Below are positions 1 to 9,389 of a DNA stretch of 44,516 nt, one piece after another. The DNA is taken from NCBI GenBank assembly GCA_021805665.1, contig JAJZEV010000175.1, positions 1 to 44,516 of the forward strand, written 5' to 3'. The translations under genes and the position numbers were made by a program. This DNA is from Pseudomonadota bacterium. GTDB taxonomy: Bacteria; Pseudomonadota; Alphaproteobacteria; Acetobacterales; Acetobacteraceae. The notes beneath the pieces were generated by a model, which ran no database searches, was not told the DNA's origin, and saw only the letters and a program-made list of their open reading frames with translations. Numbering within the stretch: the stretch's first letter is position 1; the number at the start of each line of letters is the position of its first letter.

Positions 1-1
1 A

Positions 2-466
2 TCAGCACCATCCGAGTGGGAAAAGCTGATCGCGATCAATCTCATCGGCGCACTGCATATGCACCACGCCGTCCTGCCGGGCATGATGGAACGTAAATAC
101 GGCCGTATCGTCAATGTCGCATCCGATGCGGCGCGGGTCGGTTCTTCGGGCGAAGCGGTTTACGCCGCCTGCAAGGGCGGTTTGCTCGCGCTGTCGAAGA
201 CCCTGGCCCGCGAGCACGCAAGGCACGGCATCACCGTCAACGTCATCTGCCCGGGCCCCACGGACACCGCATTGCTGACCGGTGTTGCCGAAGGTGCTGC
301 CAATCCCGCAAAGCTGATCGAAGCCTTCACCCGCGCCATCCCGCTCGGCCGCCTCGGTCAGCCCGAGGATCTGGCCCGCGCCATCGTCTTCTTCGGCAGC
401 GACGACGCCTCATTCATCACCGGCCAGGTGCTGAGTGTCTCCGGCGGCCTGACGATGAACGGCTGA
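2..466 (+). CDS. badH: 2-hydroxycyclohexanecarboxyl-CoA dehydrogenase, C-terminal part (SDR family)
   Basis: This short-chain dehydrogenase is cut by the left edge of the window; the frame is open from base 2, so the Met at base 59 is internal. In the BadH family the enzyme oxidises 2-hydroxycyclohexanecarboxyl-CoA to the 2-keto thioester with NAD+. The visible part has the IAINLIGALHM helix, IVNVASDAARVGSSGEAVYAACK with the SDR catalytic Ser and Tyr-x-x-x-Lys (YAACK), the NVICPGPTDT cofactor loop, and a C-terminal ITGQVLSVSGGLTMNG. These strings match my memory of Rhodopseudomonas palustris BadH closely. The next gene, 33 nt downstream, is badI, the following step of the same pathway, which makes BadH much more likely than a generic 3-oxoacyl-ACP reductase. 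The N-terminal Rossmann glycine motif lies outside the window. Confidence 0.85.
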   Translation, partial: SAPSEWEKLIAINLIGALHMHHAVLPGMMERKYGRIVNVASDAARVGSSGEAVYAACKGGLLALSKTLAREHARHGITVNVICPGPTDTALLTGVAEGAANPAKLIEAFTRAIPLGRLGQPEDLARAIVFFGSDDASFITGQVLSVSGGLTMNG

Positions 467-499
467 ACACGTCTTTCAACGCGAAACCGAGGAACAGTC

Positions 500-1282
500 A
501 TGACATTCGAAGATATCCTGTACGAAGTCCGCAACGGCGTGGCCTGGATCATCATCAACCGCCCGGAGAAGATGAACGCCTTTCGTGGCACGACCTGCGA
601 CGAACTCATCAAGGCGATGAACCAGGCGGGATATGACAAAAACATCGGCGCCATCGTCCTGGCCGGCGCTGGCGACCGCGCCTTCTGCACCGGCGGCGAC
701 CAGTCCACGCATGACGGCCAATACAACGGCCGCGGCACCGTCGGCTTGCCGATGGAAGAACTGCATACCGTGATCCGCGACGTGCCAAAACCGGTGATCG
801 CCCGCGTGCAGGGCTTCGCCATCGGCGGCGGCAACGTCCTGGCCACCATCTGCGATCTGACCATCTGCTCGGAAAAGGCGATTTTCGGCCAGGTCGGCCC
901 CAAGATGGGCTCGGTCGATCCCGGCTACGGCACCGCATATCTGGCGCGCATCGTGGGCGAAAAGAAGGCGCGCGAAATCTGGTACATGTGCCGCCGCTAC
1001 ACCGGCCAGGAAGCCGTCGCGATGGGGCTGGCCAATGCCTGCGTGCCGCACGACCAGCTTGACGCCGAAGTGCAGAAGTGGGGCGAGGAATTGTGCGAAC
1101 GCAGCCCGACCGCGCTCGCGATCGCCAAACGCAGCTTCAACATGGACACCGCCCATCAAGCCGGTATCGCCGGAATGGGGATGTATGCACTGAAGCTATA
1201 CTACGACACCGAAGAGTCCAAGGAGGGCGTCAACGCACTGAAAGAAAAGCGTAAACCGGAATTCCGCAAGTTCATGAAATAG
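500..1282 (+). CDS. badI: 2-ketocyclohexanecarboxyl-CoA hydrolase (ring-cleaving crotonase)
   Basis: BadI hydrolytically opens the ring of 2-ketocyclohexanecarboxyl-CoA to give pimeloyl-CoA. The 260-residue protein is a crotonase related to MenB. Oxyanion-hole elements are visible at residues 63-67 (CTGGD) and 105-112 (GFAIGGGN), and the family-specific SVDPGYG is at 138-144. Long stretches, including NAFRGTTCDELIKA, HDGQYNGRGTVGLPMEELH and SFNMDTAHQAGIAGMGMYALK, agree with what I recall of R. palustris BadI. MenB is excluded by context and by the ring-hydrolase signature. The start at 500 follows a GAGGA Shine-Dalgarno sequence. It sits between badH and aliB with short gaps, as expected for one operon. 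Confidence 0.93.
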   Translation: MTFEDILYEVRNGVAWIIINRPEKMNAFRGTTCDELIKAMNQAGYDKNIGAIVLAGAGDRAFCTGGDQSTHDGQYNGRGTVGLPMEELHTVIRDVPKPVIARVQGFAIGGGNVLATICDLTICSEKAIFGQVGPKMGSVDPGYGTAYLARIVGEKKAREIWYMCRRYTGQEAVAMGLANACVPHDQLDAEVQKWGEELCERSPTALAIAKRSFNMDTAHQAGIAGMGMYALKLYYDTEESKEGVNALKEKRKPEFRKFMK

Positions 1283-1299
1283 CTTGGGCGGGTGCAGCG

Positions 1300-2451
1300 A
1301 TGAATCCATATCTCGACGAAGACCTTCAGGCGTTGGGCGAACAGGCCCGCCGGTTCGCCACGGCCCGCGTCGCACCCGGCTTTCTTGAACGCGACAAGAC
1401 CCGCGTTCTGGACCGTGTGCTGATGCGCGAAATGGGGGAGATGGGGTTCATCGCCCCCGAACTGCCTGAACAATTCGGCGGCCTGGGCCTGGGTTGCCTC
1501 GCCGCCGGGGCGATCCATGAAGAAATCGCCCGGGCCGATCTCAGCATCTCCTACATCAATCTGCTTGCCTCGCTGAATGGCCAGATCCTGGCCGAACATG
1601 GCCGGCCAGAGGTCGTGGCACCCTGGCTGGCAAAGCTAACCCGTGGGCAGGTGCTGTTGGCCATCGCACTAACCGAACCGCGCGGCGGGTCGGACGCAGC
1701 CAATCTGCGTCTGCGGATGGAGCGCGTCGGCGACGAATACATCCTGAACGGCGAAAAGACTTCGATTTCGGCCGCGGATCAGGCCGATGCCATCGTGGTC
1801 TTCGGCCGCACCGGCAGCATCGAATCGGTCGCACACGGCGTGACCGCACTGCTGGTGCCGTCCGATCTGCCCGGCCTGACCAGCACCCGCTTCGACTGCC
1901 ACGGCCAACGCGCCATCGGCCGCGGCTCCTTGTTCTTCGACAATGTGCGGGTGCCCATCGACCATCGCCTGGGGGAGGAGAACAAGGGCTTCGTGCAGGT
2001 GATGCAGGGCTTCGACTTCTCGCGTGCGCTGATCGGCTTGCAGGTCCTGGCCGTCGCCCGGGTGGCGCTGGAAGAAACCTGGGAATACGCCGCCCAGCGA
2101 GAGGCTTTCGGCAAGCCGCTGTCGGCTTTCCAGGGCGTGTCGCATCCGCTGGCCGATTTGCAAACGCAAGTAGAAGCCGCCCGTTTGCTTTGCCTCCAGA
2201 CCCTGTGGCTGAAGGACAAAGGGCAGCCGCACACCGCCGAAGCGGCGATGTGCAAATGGTGGGGACCGAAGCTCGCTTACGATGTCGTGCATCAATGCCT
2301 GCTGGTACATGGCCATGGCGGCTACGACCGCGGCCCGATGGAACAGCGCCTGCGCGATGTGCTGGGCTTCCAGATCGGGGACGGCACCGCGCAGATCATG
2401 AAGACCATCATCGCCCGCACCAAGGCCGGCCGCGCCGCCGTCCCCGCATGA
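1300..2451 (+). CDS. aliB: cyclohexanecarboxyl-CoA dehydrogenase (acyl-CoA dehydrogenase family)
   Basis: AliB introduces the first double bond into cyclohexanecarboxyl-CoA, giving cyclohex-1-ene-1-carboxyl-CoA, with FAD as cofactor and electrons passed to electron-transfer flavoprotein. The 383-residue protein has the usual acyl-CoA dehydrogenase layout: an N-terminal helical domain, ALTEPRGGSDAANL near 123-135 for flavin/substrate contact, YILNGEKTSIS near 147-157, and REAFGKPLSAFQ near 267-278. The C-terminal loop that normally carries the catalytic Glu in Y-E-G-T reads I-G-D-G-T, with Asp361 in the base position. An Asp there is, as I recall, typical of dehydrogenases acting on cyclic acyl-CoAs. 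The ATG is 17 nt after badI, and aliA follows, so the substrate assignment rests largely on context. Confidence 0.85.
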   Translation: MNPYLDEDLQALGEQARRFATARVAPGFLERDKTRVLDRVLMREMGEMGFIAPELPEQFGGLGLGCLAAGAIHEEIARADLSISYINLLASLNGQILAEHGRPEVVAPWLAKLTRGQVLLAIALTEPRGGSDAANLRLRMERVGDEYILNGEKTSISAADQADAIVVFGRTGSIESVAHGVTALLVPSDLPGLTSTRFDCHGQRAIGRGSLFFDNVRVPIDHRLGEENKGFVQVMQGFDFSRALIGLQVLAVARVALEETWEYAAQREAFGKPLSAFQGVSHPLADLQTQVEAARLLCLQTLWLKDKGQPHTAEAAMCKWWGPKLAYDVVHQCLLVHGHGGYDRGPMEQRLRDVLGFQIGDGTAQIMKTIIARTKAGRAAVPA

Positions 2452-2498
2452 TGCCGGCTTTCCAACAAAAAATATAAAAAAAGCAGAGGAAATGCACC

Positions 2499-4199
2499 AT
2501 GGAATTCGACGCTGTTCTGCTGCCCGGACGCCGGGCCGGAATGATCCGGCAGGGCTTATGGCATGACCGGACGATCAACGAATATCTTGACATATGTATA
2601 GCCAATTGCCCCGACAAGGTCGCGCTGACCGCCTACCGGCTGGAAGCTGGCGATACGATACGTTTCACGTACCGCGAACTCGTCCGCATGGCCGACCGCA
2701 TCGCGATCGGGCTGTCGCGGCTGGGCATCGGCCGTAACGACATCGTCGGCTGCCAGTTGCCGAACTGGTGGCAGTTCACACTGATCTACCTCGCCTGCTC
2801 CCGCATCGGCGCGGTGATGAACCCGCTGATGCACATCTTTCGCGAACGGGAGCTGAGCTTCATGCTCGCCCATGGCGAGGTGAAGCTGCTTGTCGTACCC
2901 GGGACCTTCCGGGGCTTCGACTACGAAGCGATGGCGCTGGGTCTGCAACCGACTTTGCCGCACCTGCGCCAACTGGTGGTGGTCGATGGTCAGGGCGACA
3001 ACAGTTTCGCCAAACTGCTCAGCGATCCGCACTGGGAAAACGAGCCCGATGCACAGGCCATCCTGACCGCCAACCGGCCGCGGCCGGACGATATCACCCA
3101 ACTGCTCTACACCTCCGGCACCACCGGCCAGCCCAAGGCGGTGATGCATTCGGCCAACACGGTGATGGCCAATATCGTCCCCTATGCCGAACGGCTGCGT
3201 CTGACCGGGCAGGACGTTGTCCTGATGGCCTCGCCCATGGCGCACCAGACGGGGTTCATGTACGGCCTGATGATGCCGGTCATGCTGCAAGGCAGCGCGA
3301 TTCTTCAGGATATCTGGCAGCCCCGGCGCGCGATCGAGATCATCCGCCAGGAACAGGTCAGCTTCACCATGGCCTCCACGCCATTCCTGTCCGATCTGAC
3401 CGGCACAGTCGCGACATCCGGTCTGGCCGTGCCCACGCTGCGCACCTTCCTGTGTGCCGGTGCGCCGATCCCGACGCCGCTGGTCGAGCAGGCCCGGAAA
3501 GTGCTGGGCACCAAGATCGTTTCGGCCTGGGGCATGACCGAAAATGGCGCTGTCACGCTGACCCGGCTGGACGACGACGACGAACGCTCCTTCAACACGG
3601 ACGGGATCCCGCTGCCGGGCGTTGAACTCAAGGTGGTCGATGGCGGGGGCAACAGCCTGCCAGCTGGCGAGGCGGGCAGGCTGCTGGTGCGTTCGTGCTC
3701 GAATTTCGGCGGCTATCTCAAGCGGCCGCAATGGAACCAGACCGACGATGAGGAATGGTTCGATACCGGCGATATGGCACGACTGGATGAACGCGGCTAT
3801 GTCCGCATCACCGGACGCAGCAAGGACGTGATCATCCGCGGCGGCGAAAATGTGCCGGTGGTCGAGATCGAGTCTCTGCTCTACGGCCATCCCGCCATCG
3901 CCCAGGTCGCCATTGTCGGCTACCCCGATCCCCGCCTGGGGGAGCGCGCTTGTGCCTTTGTGGTCCTCAAGCCCGGCCAGAGCCTCGATCTGGCCGGAAT
4001 GGTGGACTTCCTCAAGGGCCGGAAAGTGGCCGTGCAATATATTCCGGAGCGTCTGGAAGTCATGGATGCGCTGCCGGCAACGGCATCGGGCAAGCTCCAG
4101 AAATTCCGGGTGCGGGAAATCATGCAGCAGAAATTGGTCGAGGGTACGGCACCGATCCAGCAGACCGCCGCCGGCCACGGAATTTTGCCTCGCCAGTAA
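2499..4199 (+). CDS. aliA: cyclohexanecarboxylate-CoA ligase (AMP-forming)
   Basis: This 566-residue member of the ANL adenylating superfamily should activate cyclohexanecarboxylate to its CoA thioester, the entry step of the pathway. Motifs in order are the AMP/P-loop [11 protein letters not shown] at 205-215, the adenine-binding [29 protein letters not shown] with the hinge, [13 protein letters not shown], and near the C-terminus [15 protein letters not shown] with the catalytic Lys. The N-terminus ([19 protein letters not shown]) resembles R. palustris AliA as I recall it. The ATG at 2499 follows AGAGGA; the 47-nt gap after aliB is A-rich. General medium-chain acyl-CoA ligase is the alternative, but the badI/aliB neighbours argue for AliA. 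Confidence 0.85.
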   Translation: MEFDAVLLPGRRAGMIRQGLWHDRTINEYLDICIANCPDKVALTAYRLEAGDTIRFTYRELVRMADRIAIGLSRLGIGRNDIVGCQLPNWWQFTLIYLACSRIGAVMNPLMHIFRERELSFMLAHGEVKLLVVPGTFRGFDYEAMALGLQPTLPHLRQLVVVDGQGDNSFAKLLSDPHWENEPDAQAILTANRPRPDDITQLLYTSGTTGQPKAVMHSANTVMANIVPYAERLRLTGQDVVLMASPMAHQTGFMYGLMMPVMLQGSAILQDIWQPRRAIEIIRQEQVSFTMASTPFLSDLTGTVATSGLAVPTLRTFLCAGAPIPTPLVEQARKVLGTKIVSAWGMTENGAVTLTRLDDDDERSFNTDGIPLPGVELKVVDGGGNSLPAGEAGRLLVRSCSNFGGYLKRPQWNQTDDEEWFDTGDMARLDERGYVRITGRSKDVIIRGGENVPVVEIESLLYGHPAIAQVAIVGYPDPRLGERACAFVVLKPGQSLDLAGMVDFLKGRKVAVQYIPERLEVMDALPATASGKLQKFRVREIMQQKLVEGTAPIQQTAAGHGILPRQ

Positions 4200-4249
4200 C
4201 GCCTCGGGTGAACCCGGGCGGATTCGCCTCCAACATTCGGAATTTAACC

Positions 4250-5443
4250 ATGTCCAAACCCGCCAAGCGCGCGGCCTTCGTCTGGTCCGACCCGTTCCTG
4301 CTCGACCGCCAGATCACCGACGAGGAGCGCATGGTGCGCGATTCGGCGAACGCATACTGCCAGGAGCGTCTGCTGCCCCGCGTGCTGGATGCCTTCAGGC
4401 ACGAGAAAACCGACCGCCATATCTTTAACGAAATGGGCGAACTGGGCCTGCTGGGCGTCACGATTCCCGAAATATACGGCGGCTCCGGGCTGAACTATGT
4501 CTGCTATGGACTTGTGGCTCGGGAAGTCGAACGCGTCGACTCCGGATACCGCTCGATGATGAGCGTGCAATCCTCGCTGGTCATGGTGCCGATCAACGAA
4601 TTCGGCACAGAGGCGCAGAAGCAGAAATACCTCCCCGAACTCGCCTCCGGGACCCGGGTGGGATGCTTCGGCCTGACCGAACCCAATCATGGCTCCGATC
4701 CCGGCGGCATGATGACCCGGGCGCGGAAAGTGTCGGGGGGATATTCGATCAGCGGCGCGAAAATGTGGATCACCAACTCCCCGATCGCAGATGTGTTCGT
4801 GGTGTGGGCAAAGGACGACGAAGGCGATATCCGCGGCTTCATCCTCGAAAAGGGCTGGAAGGGTCTGTCCGCCCCGGCCGTGCATGGCAAGATCGGGCTG
4901 CGCGCCTCGGTCACCGGCGAGATCGTGATGGATGAGGTGTTCTGCCCCGAAGAAAATGCCTTTCCCGATGTCCGCGGACTGAAGGGACCGTTCACCTGTC
5001 TCAACAGCGCCCGCTATGGCATTGCCTGGGGCGCGTTGGGTGCCGCCGAGGACTGCTTTCATCGTTCCCGCCAATACGTACTCGACCGCAAGCAGTTCGG
5101 CCGCCCGCTGGCCGCGAACCAACTGATTCAGAAGAAACTCGCTGACATGCTGACTGAAATCGGCATGGGCCTGCAGGGCTGCCTTCGGCTCGGACGGATG
5201 AAGGACGAGGGCATCGATTCGGTGGAGATCACCTCGATCCTCAAGCGCAACAACTGCGGCAAGGCGCTCGATATCGCCCGCATGGCGCGGGACATGATGG
5301 GCGGCAACGGCATCAGCGACGAGTTCGGCGTGGCGCGCCACCTGGTCAATCTGGAGGTGGTCAACACCTACGAGGGCACCCACGACATACATGCGCTGAT
5401 CCTCGGGCGCGCGATCACCGAAATCGCCGCTTTCGCCAACTGA
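4250..5443 (+). CDS. gcdH: glutaryl-CoA dehydrogenase (operon-encoded copy)
   Basis: Glutaryl-CoA dehydrogenase oxidises and decarboxylates glutaryl-CoA to crotonyl-CoA and CO2. I place the start at ATG 4250 ([10 protein letters not shown]), which gives 397 residues, the normal family length; the frame is open upstream but that part overlaps aliA. Family marks are [10 protein letters not shown] with Arg101, which binds the distal carboxylate; [37 protein letters not shown]; and the catalytic Glu375 in [16 protein letters not shown]. Pimeloyl-CoA made by BadI would be shortened by beta-oxidation to glutaryl-CoA, so this gene closes the route to central metabolism. A second, clearly related copy lies at 34702-35901. 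Confidence 0.88.
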   Translation: MSKPAKRAAFVWSDPFLLDRQITDEERMVRDSANAYCQERLLPRVLDAFRHEKTDRHIFNEMGELGLLGVTIPEIYGGSGLNYVCYGLVAREVERVDSGYRSMMSVQSSLVMVPINEFGTEAQKQKYLPELASGTRVGCFGLTEPNHGSDPGGMMTRARKVSGGYSISGAKMWITNSPIADVFVVWAKDDEGDIRGFILEKGWKGLSAPAVHGKIGLRASVTGEIVMDEVFCPEENAFPDVRGLKGPFTCLNSARYGIAWGALGAAEDCFHRSRQYVLDRKQFGRPLAANQLIQKKLADMLTEIGMGLQGCLRLGRMKDEGIDSVEITSILKRNNCGKALDIARMARDMMGGNGISDEFGVARHLVNLEVVNTYEGTHDIHALILGRAITEIAAFAN

Positions 5444-5486
5444 ACCGGTGCCGATCCGCCTCGACAACGCCTAACAGGAGAAACCG

Positions 5487-7451
5487 ATGTGCGCTGAGAT
5501 CGTCTGGAGTCCGAGCGAAGAGCAGATCGCGGAGAGTAATCTGATGCGGTTCATGCGGGCGGAAGGCATCGACACCTACGAGGCCCTGCTTGCGCGCGCG
5601 CAGGCCGAACCCGGGTGGTGGTGGGGCAAGGTCGTCAGTTGGATCGATTTCTATCAGCCGTACCGGCAGTTGCTCGATCTGGACCGCGGGGTGGAATTCG
5701 CGCGCTGGTGCCAAGGCGGAACGACGAATATCGTGCTCAACGCGCTCGACCGTCATCGTGGCACCGAACTGTGGGACGCGCCCGCGCTGATTTACGAAGC
5801 AGAAGACGGTTTTGTGCGGGATTGGCGTTACGCCGACCTCGACCGGGAGGTCTGCCGCCTTGCCGGCGGCCTGCGGACACTGGGGATCGCCCGTGGCGAT
5901 GTGGTGGCGATCTACCTTCCAAATGTTCCCGAGGCGGTGTTCGCTCTGCTCGCGGTGGCGAAGATCGGCGCTATCGTCATGCCCCTGTTCTCCGGCTTCG
6001 GTGCCGAGGCGTTACGCACCCGGTTGGTCGATTCCGGTGCGGTGGCGATCCTGACGATCGACGGCATCGTCCGGCGCGAACGGGCGAGCCCGATGAAAGC
6101 CATTGCCGACGAAGCGGCAGCGGGGCTGGAAAGCCTGCGCCACCTTGTCTGTCTCGATACCGGTGTACTGCCGATCCACCGGCAGGCCGGACGCGACCAC
6201 GACTGGGCCGCATTGTGTGCCGGTCGGCCGGACGACGCGCCGACCGAACAGATGGAGGCGGAAGCGCCGTTCATGCTGATGTACACCTCGGGCACGTCCG
6301 GCAAACCCAAGGGGACCGTGCATACGCACGCCGGCTTCGCCGCCAAGCTGGCACTCGATTTCGGCCTGCTGATGGATATCAAGCCCGGCGACCGTATTTT
6401 GTGGATGAGCGACATGGGCTGGCTGGTCGGCCCGATACTCGGCTACGGCGCACCCTTACTGGGGGCAACCTTTGTTCTGGCGGGCGGTGCGCCGGACTAT
6501 CCAGATACGGCCCGTTTGTGGCGTCTCGTCGAAAAGCACCGGGTGAGCTTCCTGGGCGTGGCGCCGACGGTGATCCGCACCTTCATGCACCGCGGCGGAA
6601 TTGGCGGGCACGATGTGTCGTCGCTGCGCATCGTCGCTTCGACCGGCGAGGCATGGACCGAGGATGCATGGCGCTGGACATTCGAAAATGTCTGCCGGCG
6701 CCGCCTGCCGATCATCAACTATTCCGGCGGCACGGAAATCGGCGGCGGCATCCTGACCGGGACGATGATCCACCCGATGAAGCCCTGCGGCTTTGCCGGC
6801 CCGATCCCCGGCATGGGGGTGGACATCTGCGATGCGGCCGGCACGCCCCAACCCGCTGGCACCGTCGGCGAACTGGTGCTGCGCTCGGCATCGATCGGCC
6901 TGACGCGCGGCTTATGGCACGATGATGAACGGTATCTGGACAGCTACTGGCGCGACATCCCCGGCGTCTGGCGGCACGGCGACTGGGCAGTGCGGGACCA
7001 GGACGGTTTCTGGTTCGTCCTCGGCCGTTCGGATGACACGCTGAAGATCGCCGGCAAGCGCACCGGCCCTTCGGAGATCGAGGCGCTGCTGACCGCGACC
7101 GGACTGGCGATCGAGGCAGCGGCGATCGGGGTCAAGGATGCCATCAAGGGCGAGGCGGTTGGCTGCGTCGTGGTAATGGCGCCCGGCGTGCCATTCGACA
7201 CAAGTGCCCGCGAGACCCTGGCCAATGCGGTGATCGCGGGCCTTGGTTATCCCTATAAACCGGCTTTCGTGGTCGCCGCGCCGGACCTGCCCAAAACCCG
7301 CAACATGAAGGTGATGCGCCGGTTGGTGAAGGCAGTGTGCGCTGGCGAACCGCTTGGCGATACGTCCTCGCTGGCCAATCCGGAAGTGCTCGACGCACTG
7401 CGCGGCGCATTCGCCAATATGCCGTCCAAAAATGGCAATGCATCGTCTTAG
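5487..7451 (+). CDS. acetyl-CoA-synthetase-like acyl-CoA ligase
   Basis: This is a 654-residue AMP-forming ligase of the acetyl/propionyl-CoA synthetase (Acs) type, with the N-terminal ACAS domain (WWWGKVVSWIDFYQPYRQLLD near 44-65), the P-loop TSGTSGKPKG at 267-276, WMSDMGWLVGP, NYSGGTEIGGG, the hinge WFVLGRSDDTLKIAGKR, and a C-terminal catalytic segment LPKTRNMKVMRR. The last motif keeps the acylatable Lys but departs from the usual TRSGKIMRR. The ATG at 5487 follows AGGAG and lies 43 nt after gcdH, in the same operon. The substrate is unknown. A short or branched carboxylate, or a second alicyclic acid, would fit; AliA already covers cyclohexanecarboxylate. A housekeeping Acs role is unlikely because of the location and sequence drift. 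Confidence 0.75.
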   Translation: MCAEIVWSPSEEQIAESNLMRFMRAEGIDTYEALLARAQAEPGWWWGKVVSWIDFYQPYRQLLDLDRGVEFARWCQGGTTNIVLNALDRHRGTELWDAPALIYEAEDGFVRDWRYADLDREVCRLAGGLRTLGIARGDVVAIYLPNVPEAVFALLAVAKIGAIVMPLFSGFGAEALRTRLVDSGAVAILTIDGIVRRERASPMKAIADEAAAGLESLRHLVCLDTGVLPIHRQAGRDHDWAALCAGRPDDAPTEQMEAEAPFMLMYTSGTSGKPKGTVHTHAGFAAKLALDFGLLMDIKPGDRILWMSDMGWLVGPILGYGAPLLGATFVLAGGAPDYPDTARLWRLVEKHRVSFLGVAPTVIRTFMHRGGIGGHDVSSLRIVASTGEAWTEDAWRWTFENVCRRRLPIINYSGGTEIGGGILTGTMIHPMKPCGFAGPIPGMGVDICDAAGTPQPAGTVGELVLRSASIGLTRGLWHDDERYLDSYWRDIPGVWRHGDWAVRDQDGFWFVLGRSDDTLKIAGKRTGPSEIEALLTATGLAIEAAAIGVKDAIKGEAVGCVVVMAPGVPFDTSARETLANAVIAGLGYPYKPAFVVAAPDLPKTRNMKVMRRLVKAVCAGEPLGDTSSLANPEVLDALRGAFANMPSKNGNASS

Positions 7452-7473
7452 TAACGACAAAAGGAATGGATTC

Positions 7474-8670
7474 ATGCTTAAACAGATCGGTGCGGCTTCG
7501 TTGCTGCTCGGTTTTGCACTCGCGCTGTGCAAGCCCGCCATTGCGGACGACACCATGCGTATCGGCTTTCTGACCGATATGTCCGGCGCTTACGCGGACC
7601 TCGACGGCAGGAACGGGGCGGTCGCGATCCAGATGGCGATCGACGATTTCGGCGGCAAGGTCAACGGTATGCCGATCTAACTCGTGACCGCCGACCACCA
7701 GAACAAACCCGACATCGCGCTCGCGACGGCGCGCGAATGGATGGACAGTAAACACATCTCCATGCTGGTCGGCGGTACCAACTCCGCGGTCGCCGTGGCG
7801 GTGGCCGGGCTGGCGGCGGAAAAGAAAGTGCCCTTCCTCGCCAATGGCCCGGGCACCTCGGCACTGAGTAACGAGGCGTGCAATCCGTTCACTATCCACT
7901 ACGCCTACGACACGGTGGCGATCGCGCGGGGAACCGCGGGGGCAATGGTCAAGCAGGGCTATAAGGACTGGTATTTCCTCGTCGCCGACTATGCCTTCGG
8001 TGCGGCACTGCAACGCGACGCGATGACGGTGATTACCGCCGGCGGCGGGCGGATGATCGGTTCGGCCAAACACCCGGTCGGCACGGCCGATTTCTCGGCA
8101 TACCTGGTTCAGGCCGCGGCCGCCAAGCCGCAGATCCTGGGCATCGCCAACGGCGGCAGCGACATGGTCAACGCGCTCAAGGCGATCAAGGAATTTGGCC
8201 TTGACCAGAACATGAAGATCGCCAGCCTGCTGATGTTTATTACCGATGTGCATAGTATGGGTCTTCAGGACGCGGGCGGGTTGCTGTTCACCACAAGCTG
8301 GGACTGGAACCTGAACGACGAAAGCCGCGCCTTCGCCCGCCGCTTCTATGCCACGACCGGGCGGATGCCGACCGACGTGCAGGCGGCCGATTATTCCTCG
8401 ACAATGACCTACCTGAAGGCGGTACGGACGCTGGGCACAGCCGATTCGGAAAAGGTGATGGCCTATCTCAAGAGCACCAAACTCAAGGATTTCTATGCCG
8501 AGGGTTACGTGCGCGCCGACGGACGTTACGTGCATAACATGTATCTGATGCAGGTAAAAACCCCTGCCGAATCGCATGAGCCATGGGACTATTTGAAAGT
8601 CGTCGCCACCATGCCCGGCGATGAGGTATTCACGACCAAGGCAGAAACGCGCTGCCCCCTTTGGAAGTAG
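7474..8670 (+). pseudogene. LivK-type ABC transporter substrate-binding protein with an in-frame stop
   Basis: One continuous frame codes for a periplasmic branched-chain-amino-acid-type binding protein of about 398 codons, but codon 69 is TAA (7678-7680). Before the stop there is a signal peptide (MLKQIGAASLLLGFALALC...AIA, cleavage near residue 24) and the family start IGFLTDMSGAYADLDG. After it the homology continues without a break: LVTADHQNKPDIALATAREWMD, DWYFLVADYAFGAALQ and later GRMPTDVQAADYSSTMTYLKA. The homologous binding protein at 28658-29884 has Glu at this position (GAPIEVLQADLQNK), so a single GAA-to-TAA change explains the break. A GTG at 7684 could restart translation but has no good ribosome site and would lack the signal peptide. 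Sequencing error or stop readthrough remain possible. In a working form it would bind the substrate of this operon; no permease genes are adjacent. Confidence 0.85.
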
Positions 8671-8930
8671 CCGAAAATCCGATACGAACGGGCTGCCCGG
8701 CAGGGCGGCCTGTGCATCGGAAGCGGCTGTTCGGGTCGAATACCGCCATCGGCTGAGTGGCGGAAAGGGCATCCCGGGTGCGGATTCGCCTCCAGGGGGC
8801 CGGAAAATCCCGGAACGAGGGACGGCTTGAGTTAAACCCCCGCACGGTCGCCGTTTACCCCGGCCGCTTGGGCCAAAAATTCGCCATACCGCGGCGGTAT
8901 CACGGGACGGCGCGCCCCCGGCGATCCGGC

Positions 8931-9335
8931 CTAGCCCAGATCGACCGCGAACCGCGTCAGATCCGCCAGGCGGCAATGCTGCAACGCCCCTTCCTCGGTG
9001 GATTTCAACACCACCCGCGGGGCGGCATCCGCCTCGAACGCTTCCTGCCAGCGCGGCGCGCACAGGCACCAGCGGTCACCCGGCTTCAGACCGGCGAAAC
9101 CAAACTCCGGCCGGGGCGTGGACAGATCGTTGCCCGTGGCCTTGCTGAACGTCAGGAATTCAGCCGTCATCACCGCGCAAACCGTATGGCTGCCAATGTC
9201 TTCCGGGCTGGTCTCGCAACAGCCGTTGCGAAAAAATCCGGTCATCGGATCGTTGGAACACATCCCGATCGGGCCACCCAGCACATTACGGGAAGGGCGT
9301 CTGCCGGGCCGCCGGCCGCTTTCATCGAATGGCAT
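8931..9335 (-). CDS. DUF2237 family protein
   Basis: A 134-residue protein of the DUF2237 family, read from ATG at 9335 (MPFDESGRRPGRRPS). The family pattern is clear: NVLGGPIGMCSNDPMTGFFRNGCC, ETSPEDIGSHTVCAVMTAEFL, GNDLSTPRPEFGFAGLKPGDRWCLCAPRW, and a C-terminal VVLKSTEEGALQHC. The conserved cysteines (CSNDP, GCC, VCAVMT, WCLCA) may be structural or bind metal, but the biochemical function is not known to me. The frame stays open far upstream through the antisense of comM; I reject that extension because homology begins at the NVLGG region. It is divergent from comM, with only about 55 nt between starts, and convergent with the broken binding-protein gene. Confidence 0.88.
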   Translation of the reverse strand: MPFDESGRRPGRRPSRNVLGGPIGMCSNDPMTGFFRNGCCETSPEDIGSHTVCAVMTAEFLTFSKATGNDLSTPRPEFGFAGLKPGDRWCLCAPRWQEAFEADAAPRVVLKSTEEGALQHCRLADLTRFAVDLG

Positions 9336-9389
9336 GCAAAATCCTCGGAAATTATGAATTTGTTTACCATTACCGGCGACACTGCCGCC

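Noticed and set aside
7684..8670. A shorter, intact binding protein starting at GTG 7684
   Set aside because: It would lack a signal peptide and the first ligand-lobe strand, and no ribosome site precedes it; the region is the 3' part of the interrupted gene.
8757..9389. N-terminal extension of ComM by about 210 codons
   Set aside because: The extension is the antisense of the DUF2237 gene, and ComM homology begins only after base 9390.
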